Assembly (NCBI RefSeq): GCF_934630535.1
Contig: NZ_CAKTVU010000011.1
Location: 1-64,000, forward strand
Source of the DNA: an uncultured Senegalimassilia sp.
Lineage (GTDB): Bacteria; Actinomycetota; Coriobacteriia; Coriobacteriales; Eggerthellaceae
DNA length: 64,000 nt
Direction: 5' to 3'
In this document: piece after piece, positions 1 through 8,747 of the stretch
Numbering within the stretch: position 1 is the first letter of the stretch
How the letters are laid out: every line of letters starts with the position of its first letter
Notes under the pieces: model-generated
The model's input: only the letters and a program-made list of their open reading frames with translations
Databases searched by the model: none
What the model was told of the DNA's origin: nothing
Made by a program: the position numbers and the translations under genes

Positions 1-39
1 GTCTAGATTATTTGCCAGCATCCGAAATCGGTATTGGCA

Positions 40-71
40 AACGATGCGAATCTTGCTATGAACGCATCGTT
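40..71 (-). terminator. Hairpin at the 3' end of the recombinase gene
   Basis: Nine-base inverted repeat (AACGATGCG at 40-48, CGCATCGTT at 63-71) spanning the recombinase stop codon. On the minus strand the distal arm ends in only a short T stretch, so termination is possible but weakly supported. It could also be part of a recombination-related repeat. Confidence 0.4.
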
Positions 72-688
72 TTGTGTGGGGTTGTGATGTCCGAGGGCTG
101 TTGCTTCGCCCATTTCAGAAACGTCGTATGTGAAACCCCCAACGACTCCGCCGCTTGTCGGCTGTTCAAGCAGCCGTCTTTCCACTTGCGGTGCACCGCG
201 TCGAACTCTTCGGGCACGACCAGCGCCGGCCGCCCCAGCTTCACGCCTCGCGCTCGCGCTGCCGCAATCCCCTCCGCCTGGCGCTGGCGGATGTTATCGC
301 GCTCCACATGCGCCACGTAGCTGAGCAGCTCCAGCACGATGTCGGCGATCAGCTTCCCCGTCACCCCGTGGCCGGACGTCGAGCGCGTGTCGAGCAACGG
401 CATGTCCAGCACCACGATATCGACGCTCCTCTGCTTGGTGAGCAACCGCCACTGGCCGAGTATCTCGTCGTAGTTGCGGCCAAGGCGATCGATGCTCTTC
501 ACCACGAGCACGTCGCCAGGTTGCAGGCGCTCGAGCAACGATCGATACCCGGGGCGGTCGAACGTGCGCCCGCTCAGGTAGTCGACGAACACCGCCTCCC
601 CCGAGACACCCACGGCTGACAGGGCATCGATCTGCCTGTTCAGGTTTTGATCCTTGCTTGACACCCTTGCATATCCATACATGGTCAT
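56..688 (-). CDS. Small serine recombinase (resolvase/invertase family)
   Basis: A 210-residue site-specific recombinase of the resolvase/invertase family. The N-terminus holds the signature YARVSSKDQN with the presumed nucleophile Ser10. A central VKSIDRLGR segment and the E-helix region follow, and a C-terminal helix-turn-helix (NSRQAAESLGVSHTTFLKW, about residues 175-195) should bind the crossover site. Length is normal for a small resolvase or invertase. The start was placed at the ATG at 688 because AAAGGAG lies six bases upstream; an in-frame extension to 841 lacks a ribosome site and homology. No transposase, invertible segment or partner gene is visible, so the gene may belong to a mobile element that continues beyond the left edge. 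Whether it is a resolvase, an invertase or a transposon-encoded enzyme cannot be told. Confidence 0.9.
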   Translation of the reverse strand: MTMYGYARVSSKDQNLNRQIDALSAVGVSGEAVFVDYLSGRTFDRPGYRSLLERLQPGDVLVVKSIDRLGRNYDEILGQWRLLTKQRSVDIVVLDMPLLDTRSTSGHGVTGKLIADIVLELLSYVAHVERDNIRQRQAEGIAAARARGVKLGRPALVVPEEFDAVHRKWKDGCLNSRQAAESLGVSHTTFLKWAKQQPSDITTPHKTMRS

Positions 689-1192
689 GACTCGCTCCTT
701 TCTGCGCCCGAAAGCGCACCAAGAACGGTCGGCATCGGTCAGTCTATCGATATTGCGTCCGGATGCAAGCGGGTTTCGCGCATGTTGCGGAACGGTTGAT
801 GATTCGAACTTAGATCGTGATGCCAGGACCAACCCGCCCACCGCAACTACGTGACGCTTTGAGTGTATCCAGCCCTAACATCCCCAAGGAGCATCCGGCT
901 CTGCGTGTACCGCCTACGCGCCTTTGCGACGGCGAAAGGACGTGGGCATCGCCAAGTCCGCAGGATATAAGACGTTTGCGGAGCGCCCAGTTTACCGATG
1001 CACATGCGCCGACGTTCGGCCCACCTCGATTGGGCCGGAAAAAGCAAAGCCTCCCGCTCCCACGCTTCGTCAGAAGCCGGAAACGGGAGGTTTCTCGCTG
1101 ATACGCGCAAGTTACGGTTGACCAGCATGCAGGTCCCGAGATTCGCGAATAGACCCACCAACGAAAGAAGCTGGTGGGACCCGCAGCCCAAA
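689..1192. other. Non-coding interval with nested hairpins
   Basis: About 500 bases without a credible gene between the recombinase start and the purL terminator. Visible structures are CCTCCCG (1050-1056) pairing with CGGGAGG (1084-1090) around an internal GCTTC-GTCA-GAAGC hairpin, and CCCACCA pairing with TGGTGGG near 1154-1178. The latter runs into GGTGGGACCCGC, which resembles the T-box core. Frames here give only low-complexity, arginine-rich translations. Confidence 0.5.
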
Positions 1193-1222
1193 ACGCCCTG
1201 CCGGCTTTCGCCGGCAGGGCGT
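1193..1222 (-). terminator. purL terminator
   Basis: Near-perfect GC-rich hairpin with arms ACGCCCTGCCGGC and GCCGGCAGGGCGT and a four-base loop. On the minus strand it is followed by TTTT. It lies about 50 bases past the purL stop; a second small hairpin (GCCGGCC/GGCCGGC, around 1244-1261) sits between them. Confidence 0.75.
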
Positions 1223-1271
1223 TATCGATCTTCAAACGCTGAGCCGGCCGAATGGCCGGCGCATTCGCGTA

Positions 1272-4200
1272 CTAGTCCGTGAAGTACTTCACGCCGCTTT
1301 CGAACAGGGGCATGAACTTGTCGCCCGGGACGTTCTTGTACAGACCGTCGCCGCGACGCTCCACGTGGCCCATCTTGCCGAGCACGCGACCGTCGGGGCT
1401 GGTGATGCCCTCGATGGCCATGACCGACCCGTTGGGGTTCACGTTCCAATCCATGCTGGGCTGGCCGGCCTCGTCGACGTACTGCGTGGCGATGCGGCCC
1501 GTGACCTCGAGCTCATGCTGCAGCTCGGGGCTGCACACGAAGCGGCCCTCGCCGTGGCTGATGGCCACGGTATGGATATCGCCGGGCTCGCACTGGGACA
1601 GCCAGGGGCTCAGGTTGCTTGCCACACGCGTGCGCACCAGGCGGCTCTGATGGCGGCCGATGGTGTTGAACGTGAGCGTGGGGCACTCGTCGTCCATGGG
1701 GCGGATGTCGCCGTACGGCACCAGGCCCAGCTTCACGAGCGCCTGGAAGCCGTTGCAGATGCCCAGCATCAGGCCGTCGCGGTTGAACAGCAGGTCGCGA
1801 ACGGCCTCGGTTACCTCGGGGGCACGGAAGAATGCCGTGATGAACTTCGCCGAACCGTCGGGCTCGTCGCCGCCGGAGAAGCCGCCGGGCAGCATGATGA
1901 TCTGGCTGTTCTTGATGGCCTCCACCAGCGCCTTCGTGCTCTCGGCCACGGCCGAGGGCGTGAGGTTGTTGATGACCAGCGTGTCGGCCACGGCGCCCGC
2001 CTGCTCGAACGCGCGAGCGGAATCGTACTCGCAGTTCGTGCCCGGGAACACGGGGATGATCACGCGCGGGCGCGCGATGGTGCCGTTGTAGGTGAGCGGC
2101 AGGCGGTTGTCCACCGTCACCTGCTTCACGGCTTCGCCCTGCTGGCGGTACGGGTACACGCTCTCGATGGCGCCCTCCCATGCCTCCTGCAGCGCGGCCA
2201 TGTCAAGCTCCTCGCCCGCGGCGGTGAAGCAGTAATCCTCGGTGGTGGCGCCCAGCACGACCACGTCCAGGTTGTCGGTTGCGGCGGGCAGCTGCGCGCC
2301 GTCGGCCAGCTCCACCAGGAAGCTGCCGTACGCGGGCGCGAACAGCGCGTCGGCGTCGACGTCGTCGAGCTTCACGCCCAGGCCGTTGCCCACGCACATC
2401 TTGAACAGCGACTCGGCCATGCAGCCGTAGCCCGGCGTGCAGACCGCCAGCGCGGCGCCGCTGCCGATGAGCTCCTGCACGGCGTCCATGGCCGCCAGCG
2501 CGTCCTCGGCCGCGGGCGCGATGCCCTCGGCGTCGTAGCAGCGCGGGGCCACCAGCGCCACGCGATGGCCGGCGCCCTTGAACTCGGGCGACGTCACGCG
2601 GCCGACCTTGCCCACCGCCGTGGCGAACGACACGAGCGTGGGCGGCACGTCGAGCTGCTCGAAGCTGCCGGACATGGAGTCCTTGCCGCCGATGGAGCCG
2701 ATGCCCAGGTCCACCTGCGCCATGAGCGCGCCCAGCACGGCGGCCGTAGGCTTGCCCCAGCGGTTCGCGTCGCCGCGCAGGCTTTCGAAGTACTCCTGGA
2801 ACGTCAGGTACATGTCCTGGCGCTTGAAGCCGGCCGCCACCAGGCGCGCGACCGATTCGACCACGGCAACGTAGGAGCCGGTGAATTGGTCGGCCTCGGT
2901 GAGGTAGGGGTTGAAGCCCCAGGCCATACCGCTGCACGTGGTGGTCTCGCCGCCCACGGGCAGCTTGGCAACCATGGCCTGCGCCGGCGTCAGCTGGTTC
3001 TTGCCGCCGAAGGGCATGAGCACCGTGGCCGCGCCGATGGTGGAGTCGAAGCGCTCGGACAGGCCCTTGTTCGAGCACACGTTCAGGTCGGTGACCAGGG
3101 CGTTCATGCGCTGCGCAAGGGTATCGCCCTCCCACGTGCGCTCATAGGCGCCCGCCTGGCCCACATGCACGGCCTGCTGCTTCGGCGCGCCGTTGCTTGC
3201 CAGGAACTCGCGGCTGAGGTCGATGATGGCGTTGTCGTTCCACATGACGCGCACGCGCGCATCGTCGGTGACCTCGGCGACCACGGTTGCCTCGAGGTTC
3301 TCCTCGCGCGCATAGCGCAGGAACTCGTCCACGTCGGAGGCGGCGATGGCGCAGGCCATGCGCTCCTGCGACTCGGAGATGGCCAGCTCGGTACCGTCGA
3401 GGCCCTCGTACTTCTTCGGCACCTTGTTCAGGTTGATACGCAGGCCGTCGGCCAACTCGCCGATGGCGACGGACACGCCGCCCGCGCCGAAGTCGTTGCA
3501 GCGCTTGATGAGGCGCGTGGCCTCGCCGCGGCGGAACAGGCGCTGGATCTTACGCTCCTCGGGCGGGTTGCCCTTCTGCACCTCGGCTCCGCAATGCTCC
3601 AGCGACTCCAGGTTGTGCTCCTTGGAGCTGCCCGTGGCGCCGCCGATGCCGTCACGGCCGGTGCGGCCGCCCAGCAGCACCACCACGTCGCCCGCTTCGG
3701 GCGTTTCGCGTCGAACATGGTCGGCCGGCGTTGCGGCCACAACGGCGCCGATCTCCATGCGCTTGGCCACATAGCCGGGGTGATACAGTTCGTTGACCTG
3801 GCCGGTTGCCAGGCCGATCTGGTTGCCGTAGCTGGAATAGCCGGCGGCTGCCGTGGTGACCAGCTTGCGCTGCGGCAGCTTGCCGGGCAGCGTCTCGGAC
3901 ACGGGCGCCAACGGATTGGCGGCACCGGTGACGCGCATGGCCTGGTACACGTAGCTGCGGCCCGACAAGGGGTCTCGGATGGCGCCGCCCAAGCACGTTG
4001 CCGCGCCGCCGAACGGCTCGATCTCCGTGGGATGGTTGTGCGTCTCGTTCTTGAACAGGTACAGCCAGTCCTGCTCCTCGCCGTCGACGTCCACCTTGCA
4101 CTTCACCGTGCAGGCGTTGATCTCCTCGGACTCGTCCAGGCCAGTGAGCACGCCCTTGGACTTGAGCCACTTCGCGCCGATGGTGCCCATGTCCATCAGG

Positions 4201-4991
4201 CAGACGGGCTTGGCCTGGCGACCCAGCTCGTTGCGCATGTCCATATACTGGTCGAAGGCGGCCTGCACGCGCGGGTCGTCGATGGCCACATCGGTCATCT
4301 CGGTGCCGAACGTGGTGTGGCGGCAGTGGTCGGACCAGTAGGTGTCGATCATCTTGATTTCGGTGATGGTGGGGCAACGGCCTTCGCTCTGGAAGTACTG
4401 CTGACAGAACGCCAGGTCTGCCTCGTCCATGGCCAGCTCGCGGTCGGCGATGAACTGCGCCAGGCCCGCGGCGTCAAGGTCGAGGAAGCCCTCGAGCACC
4501 TCGACCGGCTCGGGCTGGGGCTGCGCCATGGCCAGCGTGTCGCGCTGCTCAAGCGAAGCCTCGCGAGCCTCGATGGGGTTGATGACGTAATGCTTGATGG
4601 CCTGGACGTCTTGATCAGACAGCGGGCCGGACAGCAGGTACACCTTCGCGCTGCGGACCTCGGGGCGCTCGCCCTGGCTGATGAGCTGGATGCATTCGCT
4701 TGCCGACGCTGCGCGCTGGTCGAACTGGCCGGGCAGGAACTCCACGGCGAACACCTGCGCGCCGTCGGCCTGGGGCAGCTCGGCCGAGGCGACATCGACC
4801 TGGGGCTCGCTGAACACGGTGGGAACGCACTGATCGAACAGCTCCTGCGAGATGCCCTCCACGTCGTAGCGGTTCACCAGACGCAAACCCTCGAGCGAGG
4901 TGATGCCCAGGATGCTGCGCAGCTCGTGCGCCAGCTGCTGGGCCTCAACGTCGAAGCCGGGCTTCTTCTCCACATAGATGCGGGAAACCAT
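1272..4991 (-). CDS. purL: Phosphoribosylformylglycinamidine synthase
   Basis: The 1239-residue single-chain FGAM synthase of purine biosynthesis; it converts FGAR, glutamine and ATP to FGAM in the cytoplasm. The N-terminal PurS-like region is followed by two AIR-synthase-type halves, with KNETHNHPTEIEPFGGAATC near the first ATP/metal site. A C-terminal class I glutamine amidotransferase carries PVFPGTNCEYD, the nucleophile motif MLGICNGFQAL and the HGEGRF region. Length fits the fused large PurL rather than the separate PurS/Q/L set. The start at 4991 has AGGAAGG about seven bases upstream; the longer frame to 5087 has no such site. purC lies about 0.9 kb upstream on the same strand, so the two may be co-regulated. 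Confidence 0.97.
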   Translation of the reverse strand: MVSRIYVEKKPGFDVEAQQLAHELRSILGITSLEGLRLVNRYDVEGISQELFDQCVPTVFSEPQVDVASAELPQADGAQVFAVEFLPGQFDQRAASASECIQLISQGERPEVRSAKVYLLSGPLSDQDVQAIKHYVINPIEAREASLEQRDTLAMAQPQPEPVEVLEGFLDLDAAGLAQFIADRELAMDEADLAFCQQYFQSEGRCPTITEIKMIDTYWSDHCRHTTFGTEMTDVAIDDPRVQAAFDQYMDMRNELGRQAKPVCLMDMGTIGAKWLKSKGVLTGLDESEEINACTVKCKVDVDGEEQDWLYLFKNETHNHPTEIEPFGGAATCLGGAIRDPLSGRSYVYQAMRVTGAANPLAPVSETLPGKLPQRKLVTTAAAGYSSYGNQIGLATGQVNELYHPGYVAKRMEIGAVVAATPADHVRRETPEAGDVVVLLGGRTGRDGIGGATGSSKEHNLESLEHCGAEVQKGNPPEERKIQRLFRRGEATRLIKRCNDFGAGGVSVAIGELADGLRINLNKVPKKYEGLDGTELAISESQERMACAIAASDVDEFLRYAREENLEATVVAEVTDDARVRVMWNDNAIIDLSREFLASNGAPKQQAVHVGQAGAYERTWEGDTLAQRMNALVTDLNVCSNKGLSERFDSTIGAATVLMPFGGKNQLTPAQAMVAKLPVGGETTTCSGMAWGFNPYLTEADQFTGSYVAVVESVARLVAAGFKRQDMYLTFQEYFESLRGDANRWGKPTAAVLGALMAQVDLGIGSIGGKDSMSGSFEQLDVPPTLVSFATAVGKVGRVTSPEFKGAGHRVALVAPRCYDAEGIAPAAEDALAAMDAVQELIGSGAALAVCTPGYGCMAESLFKMCVGNGLGVKLDDVDADALFAPAYGSFLVELADGAQLPAATDNLDVVVLGATTEDYCFTAAGEELDMAALQEAWEGAIESVYPYRQQGEAVKQVTVDNRLPLTYNGTIARPRVIIPVFPGTNCEYDSARAFEQAGAVADTLVINNLTPSAVAESTKALVEAIKNSQIIMLPGGFSGGDEPDGSAKFITAFFRAPEVTEAVRDLLFNRDGLMLGICNGFQALVKLGLVPYGDIRPMDDECPTLTFNTIGRHQSRLVRTRVASNLSPWLSQCEPGDIHTVAISHGEGRFVCSPELQHELEVTGRIATQYVDEAGQPSMDWNVNPNGSVMAIEGITSPDGRVLGKMGHVERRGDGLYKNVPGDKFMPLFESGVKYFTD

Positions 4992-5162
4992 GGACGTCCT
5001 TCCTAGTCGTCTATGCGGATGGCGGGCCATCCGCGATCGGGCGGGGCAAGGGCGACGGCCCTGCCCCGCTTCCTTCCTAAAATGCAAGCGGGCACCGCGT
5101 GGGCACCCGTTTGTTTTCCGTCTTGCTGGGCCGAGACGGGCAGACGGCCTGCTTGGCCGCGC

Positions 5163-5741
5163 CTACTCGTCCTTCTTCTTTTTGCCGAAGCCGAACAGGC
5201 CCTTCTTCTTGGGCTCGGACTCGGCGGGCTGCTCGGCCGCCTGCTTCTCGGCGGCGCGCTGCTGCGCCTTGGCCTTCTTCTCGGCCGCGCGCATCTCCTT
5301 GGTGGGATGGCTGAGCACCTCGTCGGCGTACTTCTGGCGCAGCTTGCGGCATTTGCCCATGTCGATGTACAGGGCGGCGATGATGAACACGTAAGCCAGG
5401 CCCAAGGTGACGTACATGATGGGCGCGGGCATGCCGAAGTTGTTGCCTGCGAAGCTGGTTATGGTCAGGATGATGGCCAGGATCAGGCAAACCCACCAGA
5501 TTTTGCGCAGGCGCTTGTATTCAGGGGTGGGCGGATTGTAGAACTGGCGGTCGCGCTCGGCGGTTTTGGCGCGCTGCTGCTTGCGCTCGGCCTTCTTCTG
5601 CTGGGGCGTCTTCTTCGTGGACTCGATGCGCACCGAGGATGCGGCCTTCGAAACCGGCTTCGCGGAAGCGGCCGATTTGCGCGTAGCGCCCTTGCGGTCC
5701 TCGGATTGGTAGCGCTCGTTCATGGGGTTGCGTTGTGTCAT
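5163..5741 (-). CDS. Conserved two-TM membrane protein of unknown function
   Basis: 192 residues. A Lys/Arg/Ser/Ala-rich N-terminal half of about 85 residues is followed by two adjacent hydrophobic helices (WWVCLILAIILTITSFAG and IMYVTLGLAYVFIIAALYI). A charged, Ala/Lys/Gln-rich C-terminal tail ends in GLFGFGKKKKDE. Both termini are probably cytoplasmic. The ATG at 5741 is preceded by AAGGAGTGAGA. It lies between purL and purC on the same strand, but nothing in the sequence links it to purine synthesis. No enzymatic motif is recognised. Confidence 0.75.
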   Translation of the reverse strand: MTQRNPMNERYQSEDRKGATRKSAASAKPVSKAASSVRIESTKKTPQQKKAERKQQRAKTAERDRQFYNPPTPEYKRLRKIWWVCLILAIILTITSFAGNNFGMPAPIMYVTLGLAYVFIIAALYIDMGKCRKLRQKYADEVLSHPTKEMRAAEKKAKAQQRAAEKQAAEQPAESEPKKKGLFGFGKKKKDE

Positions 5742-5926
5742 TCTCACTCCTTCGCCCGCCTGCCGGCAAGCGAACCTACTCCTGCTGCGGTCGCGTGCGG
5801 CGCCCCGCATCTCCTTCGGCGCGCGGGCCGGCTTGACGCCGACGCCGCTTGCCTGGGGCCGATCCGGAACGCCGCATGCGCCCTTGCGAACCTTTACTGC
5901 TTATGCGGCCCTGCCGGGCCCGGGGC

Positions 5927-6799
5927 TTAGAAGTCGAACTTCTTGCCGGAAATCTTCTCGTACGCCGCGATGTACTTCTGGCTGGTGCGCTCGATGACCT
6001 CCTGGGGCAGATGCGGCGGGTTGCCCTGACGGTCCCAGTTGGCGTTGAGCCAGTCGCGCACGTACTGCTTGTCGAAGCTGGCCTGGTCGCGGCCCGGCTC
6101 GTAGGCGTCGCCCGGCCAGAAGCGGCTGGAATCGGGCGTGAGCACCTCGTCAGCCAGGATGATCTCGCCGTCGATGACGCCGAACTCGAACTTCGTGTCG
6201 GCGATGATGATGCCGTTCTCGGCGGCGTGGTCGCGGGCGACGGAGTACACCTTGATGGCCAGGTCACGCAGCTGCGTGGCGGCGTCCTTGCCGAGGATTT
6301 CCGCGCAGCGCTCGAAGCTGATGTTCTCATCGTGGTCGCCGATCTCGGCCTTCGTGGAGGGCGTGAAGATGGGCTCGGGGAGCTTGGAGGAGTTCACCAG
6401 GCCCTCGGGCAGCTGGATGCCGCACACGGTGCCCTGCTGCTGGTACTCCTTCAGGCCGCTGCCGGCAAGGTAGCCGCGCACGATGCACTCGACGGGGAAC
6501 ATTTCAGCCTTCTTCACCAGCATGAAGCGGCCGCGCAGATAGTCGGCGTAGGGCTTGAACTGCTCGGGCAGATCGGCCACGTCGGCGCTGATCAGATGGT
6601 TGCCGATGACGTCCTTGAGCTGCTCGAGCCAGAACAGCGAGATCTGCGTGAGCACCGCGCCCTTGTGCGGGATCTCGTCCTCCAGGATGTAATCGAACGC
6701 CGAGATGCGGTCGGTGGCCACCATCAGCAGCTTGTCGCCCAGATCGTAGATGTCGCGCACCTTGCCCTGTGCGTCCGGCTTGATATCGATTCCGCTCAT
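5927..6799 (-). CDS. purC: SAICAR synthetase
   Basis: Phosphoribosylaminoimidazole-succinocarboxamide synthase, 290 residues. It joins CAIR and aspartate using ATP in purine synthesis. The N-terminal GKVRDIYDLGDKLLMVATDR and SAFDYILEDEIPHKGAVL segments, the VECIVRGYLAGSGLKEYQ motif and the later IADTKFEFG / EVLTPDSSRFWP signature are all present. Length matches the 290-300-residue form of the family. The ATG at 6799 follows AAAGGAT. It shares orientation with purL; the intervening small membrane gene may be co-transcribed. Confidence 0.97.
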   Translation of the reverse strand: MSGIDIKPDAQGKVRDIYDLGDKLLMVATDRISAFDYILEDEIPHKGAVLTQISLFWLEQLKDVIGNHLISADVADLPEQFKPYADYLRGRFMLVKKAEMFPVECIVRGYLAGSGLKEYQQQGTVCGIQLPEGLVNSSKLPEPIFTPSTKAEIGDHDENISFERCAEILGKDAATQLRDLAIKVYSVARDHAAENGIIIADTKFEFGVIDGEIILADEVLTPDSSRFWPGDAYEPGRDQASFDKQYVRDWLNANWDRQGNPPHLPQEVIERTSQKYIAAYEKISGKKFDF

Positions 6800-6901
6800 G
6801 CCTGCTTATCCTTTCCCCATGAGAGTTGCGCCGGGCGCGGGCGGCGCCCAGCCGGCATTTGCGCGCCGTTTGCGGCGTGACTGTAACGTTGCCATTATCG
6901 T

Positions 6902-8680
6902 CTATTTTCCGTCGTCGTGCGACCGCCCGAACGGTATCCCCGTTTTCTGCGCATGTTGCTGCGCGCGTTGCTGCTCCTTCTGGTGCCGCTGCGCCTCGCG
7001 TTGCTGCTGGCGCTGCTGTTGCTGCTGCTCGCGCTGTTGCTGGCGTTGCTGCAGCTGCTGCTCGCGTTGCTGCTGTTGCTGCTGGCGCTGCTGCTGGCGC
7101 TGTTCGCGCTGTTCGTCGCCCTCGCAGTACAGCGGCAGGTTGATGGTGAAGCAGGCGCCCACGCCCTTCTCGCCCTCCACGTCCACGTGGCCGTTGTGGC
7201 GGTCGACGATCTCCTTCACCACGGAAAGGCCGATGCCCAGGCCGCCGCTCTCGCGCGTACGGCCGGCGTCCGCGCGCCAGAAGCGGGAGAACACCATCTT
7301 CGCCTCGTCGGGCGAAAGGCCGATGCCCGTGTCGCGCACCGCGATGGCGCACATGCCCTCGTGGCTGGACACGCTGACGGTGATGGTGCCGCCCTCGGGC
7401 GTATAGCGCACCGCGTTGGAGATGAGGTTGGCCGTGGCCTGGCGGATCATGTCCGCGTCGCCGCGCACGCGCACGCCGCGCTCCACCTCGTAGATGAGCT
7501 TGAGGCCCGAGTCGGACACGTAGGCCTCGTGCGTGGAGATGATGCCGCTGATAAGGTCGCCCACCTCGAGCACTTCCTTCTTCATGGGCGTGCTGCGATT
7601 CTCCAGGCGCGAGAGCTTCAGGATGGCGTCGACCAGGCGGCTTAGGCGTTTGACCTCGCCGTTCACCGTTTCAAGGCGCTCCTCATCGGCTTCGAAGACG
7701 CCGTCAACCATGGCCTCGACCGTTGCCTGGATGGCCATGAGCGGCGTGCGCAGCTCATGCGCGACGTCGGTGGTGAGACGGCGTTCGAGCTTGCGGTCGC
7801 GCTCGATGGAGTCGGCCATCTCGTCGAAGGTCATGCCCAAGCGCGCGATCTCGTCCTCGCCGCGGATGCCCGTGCGCGCCGACAGGTCGCCTTCCTTGAT
7901 GGCGCGGGCGGTCTGCGCCATGGTGTTGACGGGGCGCACCAGGGTACGCGCGAACAGGAAGCCGATGCACGACGCCAGCACGATGGCCAGCACCGTGGCG
8001 AACACCATTGCCTGATAGGAGTTGTTGGAGAACTGCTCGTCGGCCTGCGTGAGCAGGGTTTCGCTTCCGTACACCCAGATGCGCACGGACCCCACCGCCG
8101 CGCCACCGTACTCGATGGGCGCGCTGGCGAACTGCTGGCTGGCGCTGGCGGGCGGCGCCAGCGTGCGCCCGCTGCCCGAGCTCGACGACACGCCCGCGCC
8201 CGATTCGCTTCGGGACGACCCTGTGCCGTCGTCGATGGTGACCGCCGAGGAGTCGTACACAGCCTTGCCCGTGGTGTTGTCGACGACCGCCACGCCCACG
8301 CCGCTGTTCAGGCTTTCGGCATACTTCGCCACGGCCTCGACCTGCGGGTCGTGCAGGGTGTGAGAGGTGCTGTACACCTCCTCGATGCGCGTTGCCGTGC
8401 TTTCGGCGAGCGACTCCATGTTCTCCTGCGTGTAGGTATGGAAGTGCTGCTGCCACACGAACGACAGCACGCCGATGGCCACCATGGCGGTCATGGCGGC
8501 GATCAGGGCGAAGGCCATGGTCATGCGCGTGGTGTACGTCAGGCTGTTCCACCAGTTCACCACGCCCTGATACGGCTTGCGCCTTTTCTTTTCCTCGGAG
8601 GGTCGCTCAACCACGACCGGCCCCGTGGTGGCGGAGCCGGTCGAAGGAGCTTCTTGCGTTGTATTGGTATCGGTATCCAC
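6902..8680 (-). CDS. HAMP sensor histidine kinase with Gln/Arg-rich C-terminal tail
   Basis: A 592-residue membrane sensor kinase. TM1 is about 54-76, followed by an extracytoplasmic sensor of about 145 residues with a Ser/Gly-rich patch. TM2 is about 225-246 and HAMP about 247-299. A HisKA domain contains the phospho-acceptor His308 (TTDVAHELRTPLMAI), and the ATPase domain has N (ATANLISNAVRYT), G1 (VRDTGIGL) and G2 (ESGGLGIGLSVV) boxes. Unusually, the catalytic domain runs into a tail from residue 522 in which 33 of 57 residues are Gln, arranged as R(E)-Qn units. The start is GTG at 8680 with a distant GGAAGAAAGG, so it is slightly uncertain. The cognate regulator gene lies immediately upstream (8748-9458). 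The stimulus is unknown. Confidence 0.93.
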   Translation of the reverse strand: MDTDTNTTQEAPSTGSATTGPVVVERPSEEKKRRKPYQGVVNWWNSLTYTTRMTMAFALIAAMTAMVAIGVLSFVWQQHFHTYTQENMESLAESTATRIEEVYSTSHTLHDPQVEAVAKYAESLNSGVGVAVVDNTTGKAVYDSSAVTIDDGTGSSRSESGAGVSSSSGSGRTLAPPASASQQFASAPIEYGGAAVGSVRIWVYGSETLLTQADEQFSNNSYQAMVFATVLAIVLASCIGFLFARTLVRPVNTMAQTARAIKEGDLSARTGIRGEDEIARLGMTFDEMADSIERDRKLERRLTTDVAHELRTPLMAIQATVEAMVDGVFEADEERLETVNGEVKRLSRLVDAILKLSRLENRSTPMKKEVLEVGDLISGIISTHEAYVSDSGLKLIYEVERGVRVRGDADMIRQATANLISNAVRYTPEGGTITVSVSSHEGMCAIAVRDTGIGLSPDEAKMVFSRFWRADAGRTRESGGLGIGLSVVKEIVDRHNGHVDVEGEKGVGACFTINLPLYCEGDEQREQRQQQRQQQQQQREQQLQQRQQQREQQQQQRQQQREAQRHQKEQQRAQQHAQKTGIPFGRSHDDGK

Positions 8681-8747
8681 GTGGGCTCGCGGCCTTTCTT
8701 CCAGGAAGGAGGCGCGGCCGCGCGCTTGCGGCCGCGCGCTTGCTAGC

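Noticed and set aside
1365..5006. Very long plus-strand open frame opposite purL
   Set aside because: It mirrors the high-GC purL codon pattern, is His/Ala/Leu-rich, lacks family motifs and a ribosome site; purL on the other strand is unmistakable.
6944..7117. CRISPR or tandem-repeat array
   Set aside because: The repeat units are irregular CAG/CAA codon runs within a coding frame, not spaced repeats with unique spacers.
6917..7645. Leu-rich plus-strand frame that looks like a membrane protein
   Set aside because: It arises from the complement of the Gln-rich tail (CAG read as CTG) of the kinase and has no ribosome site.
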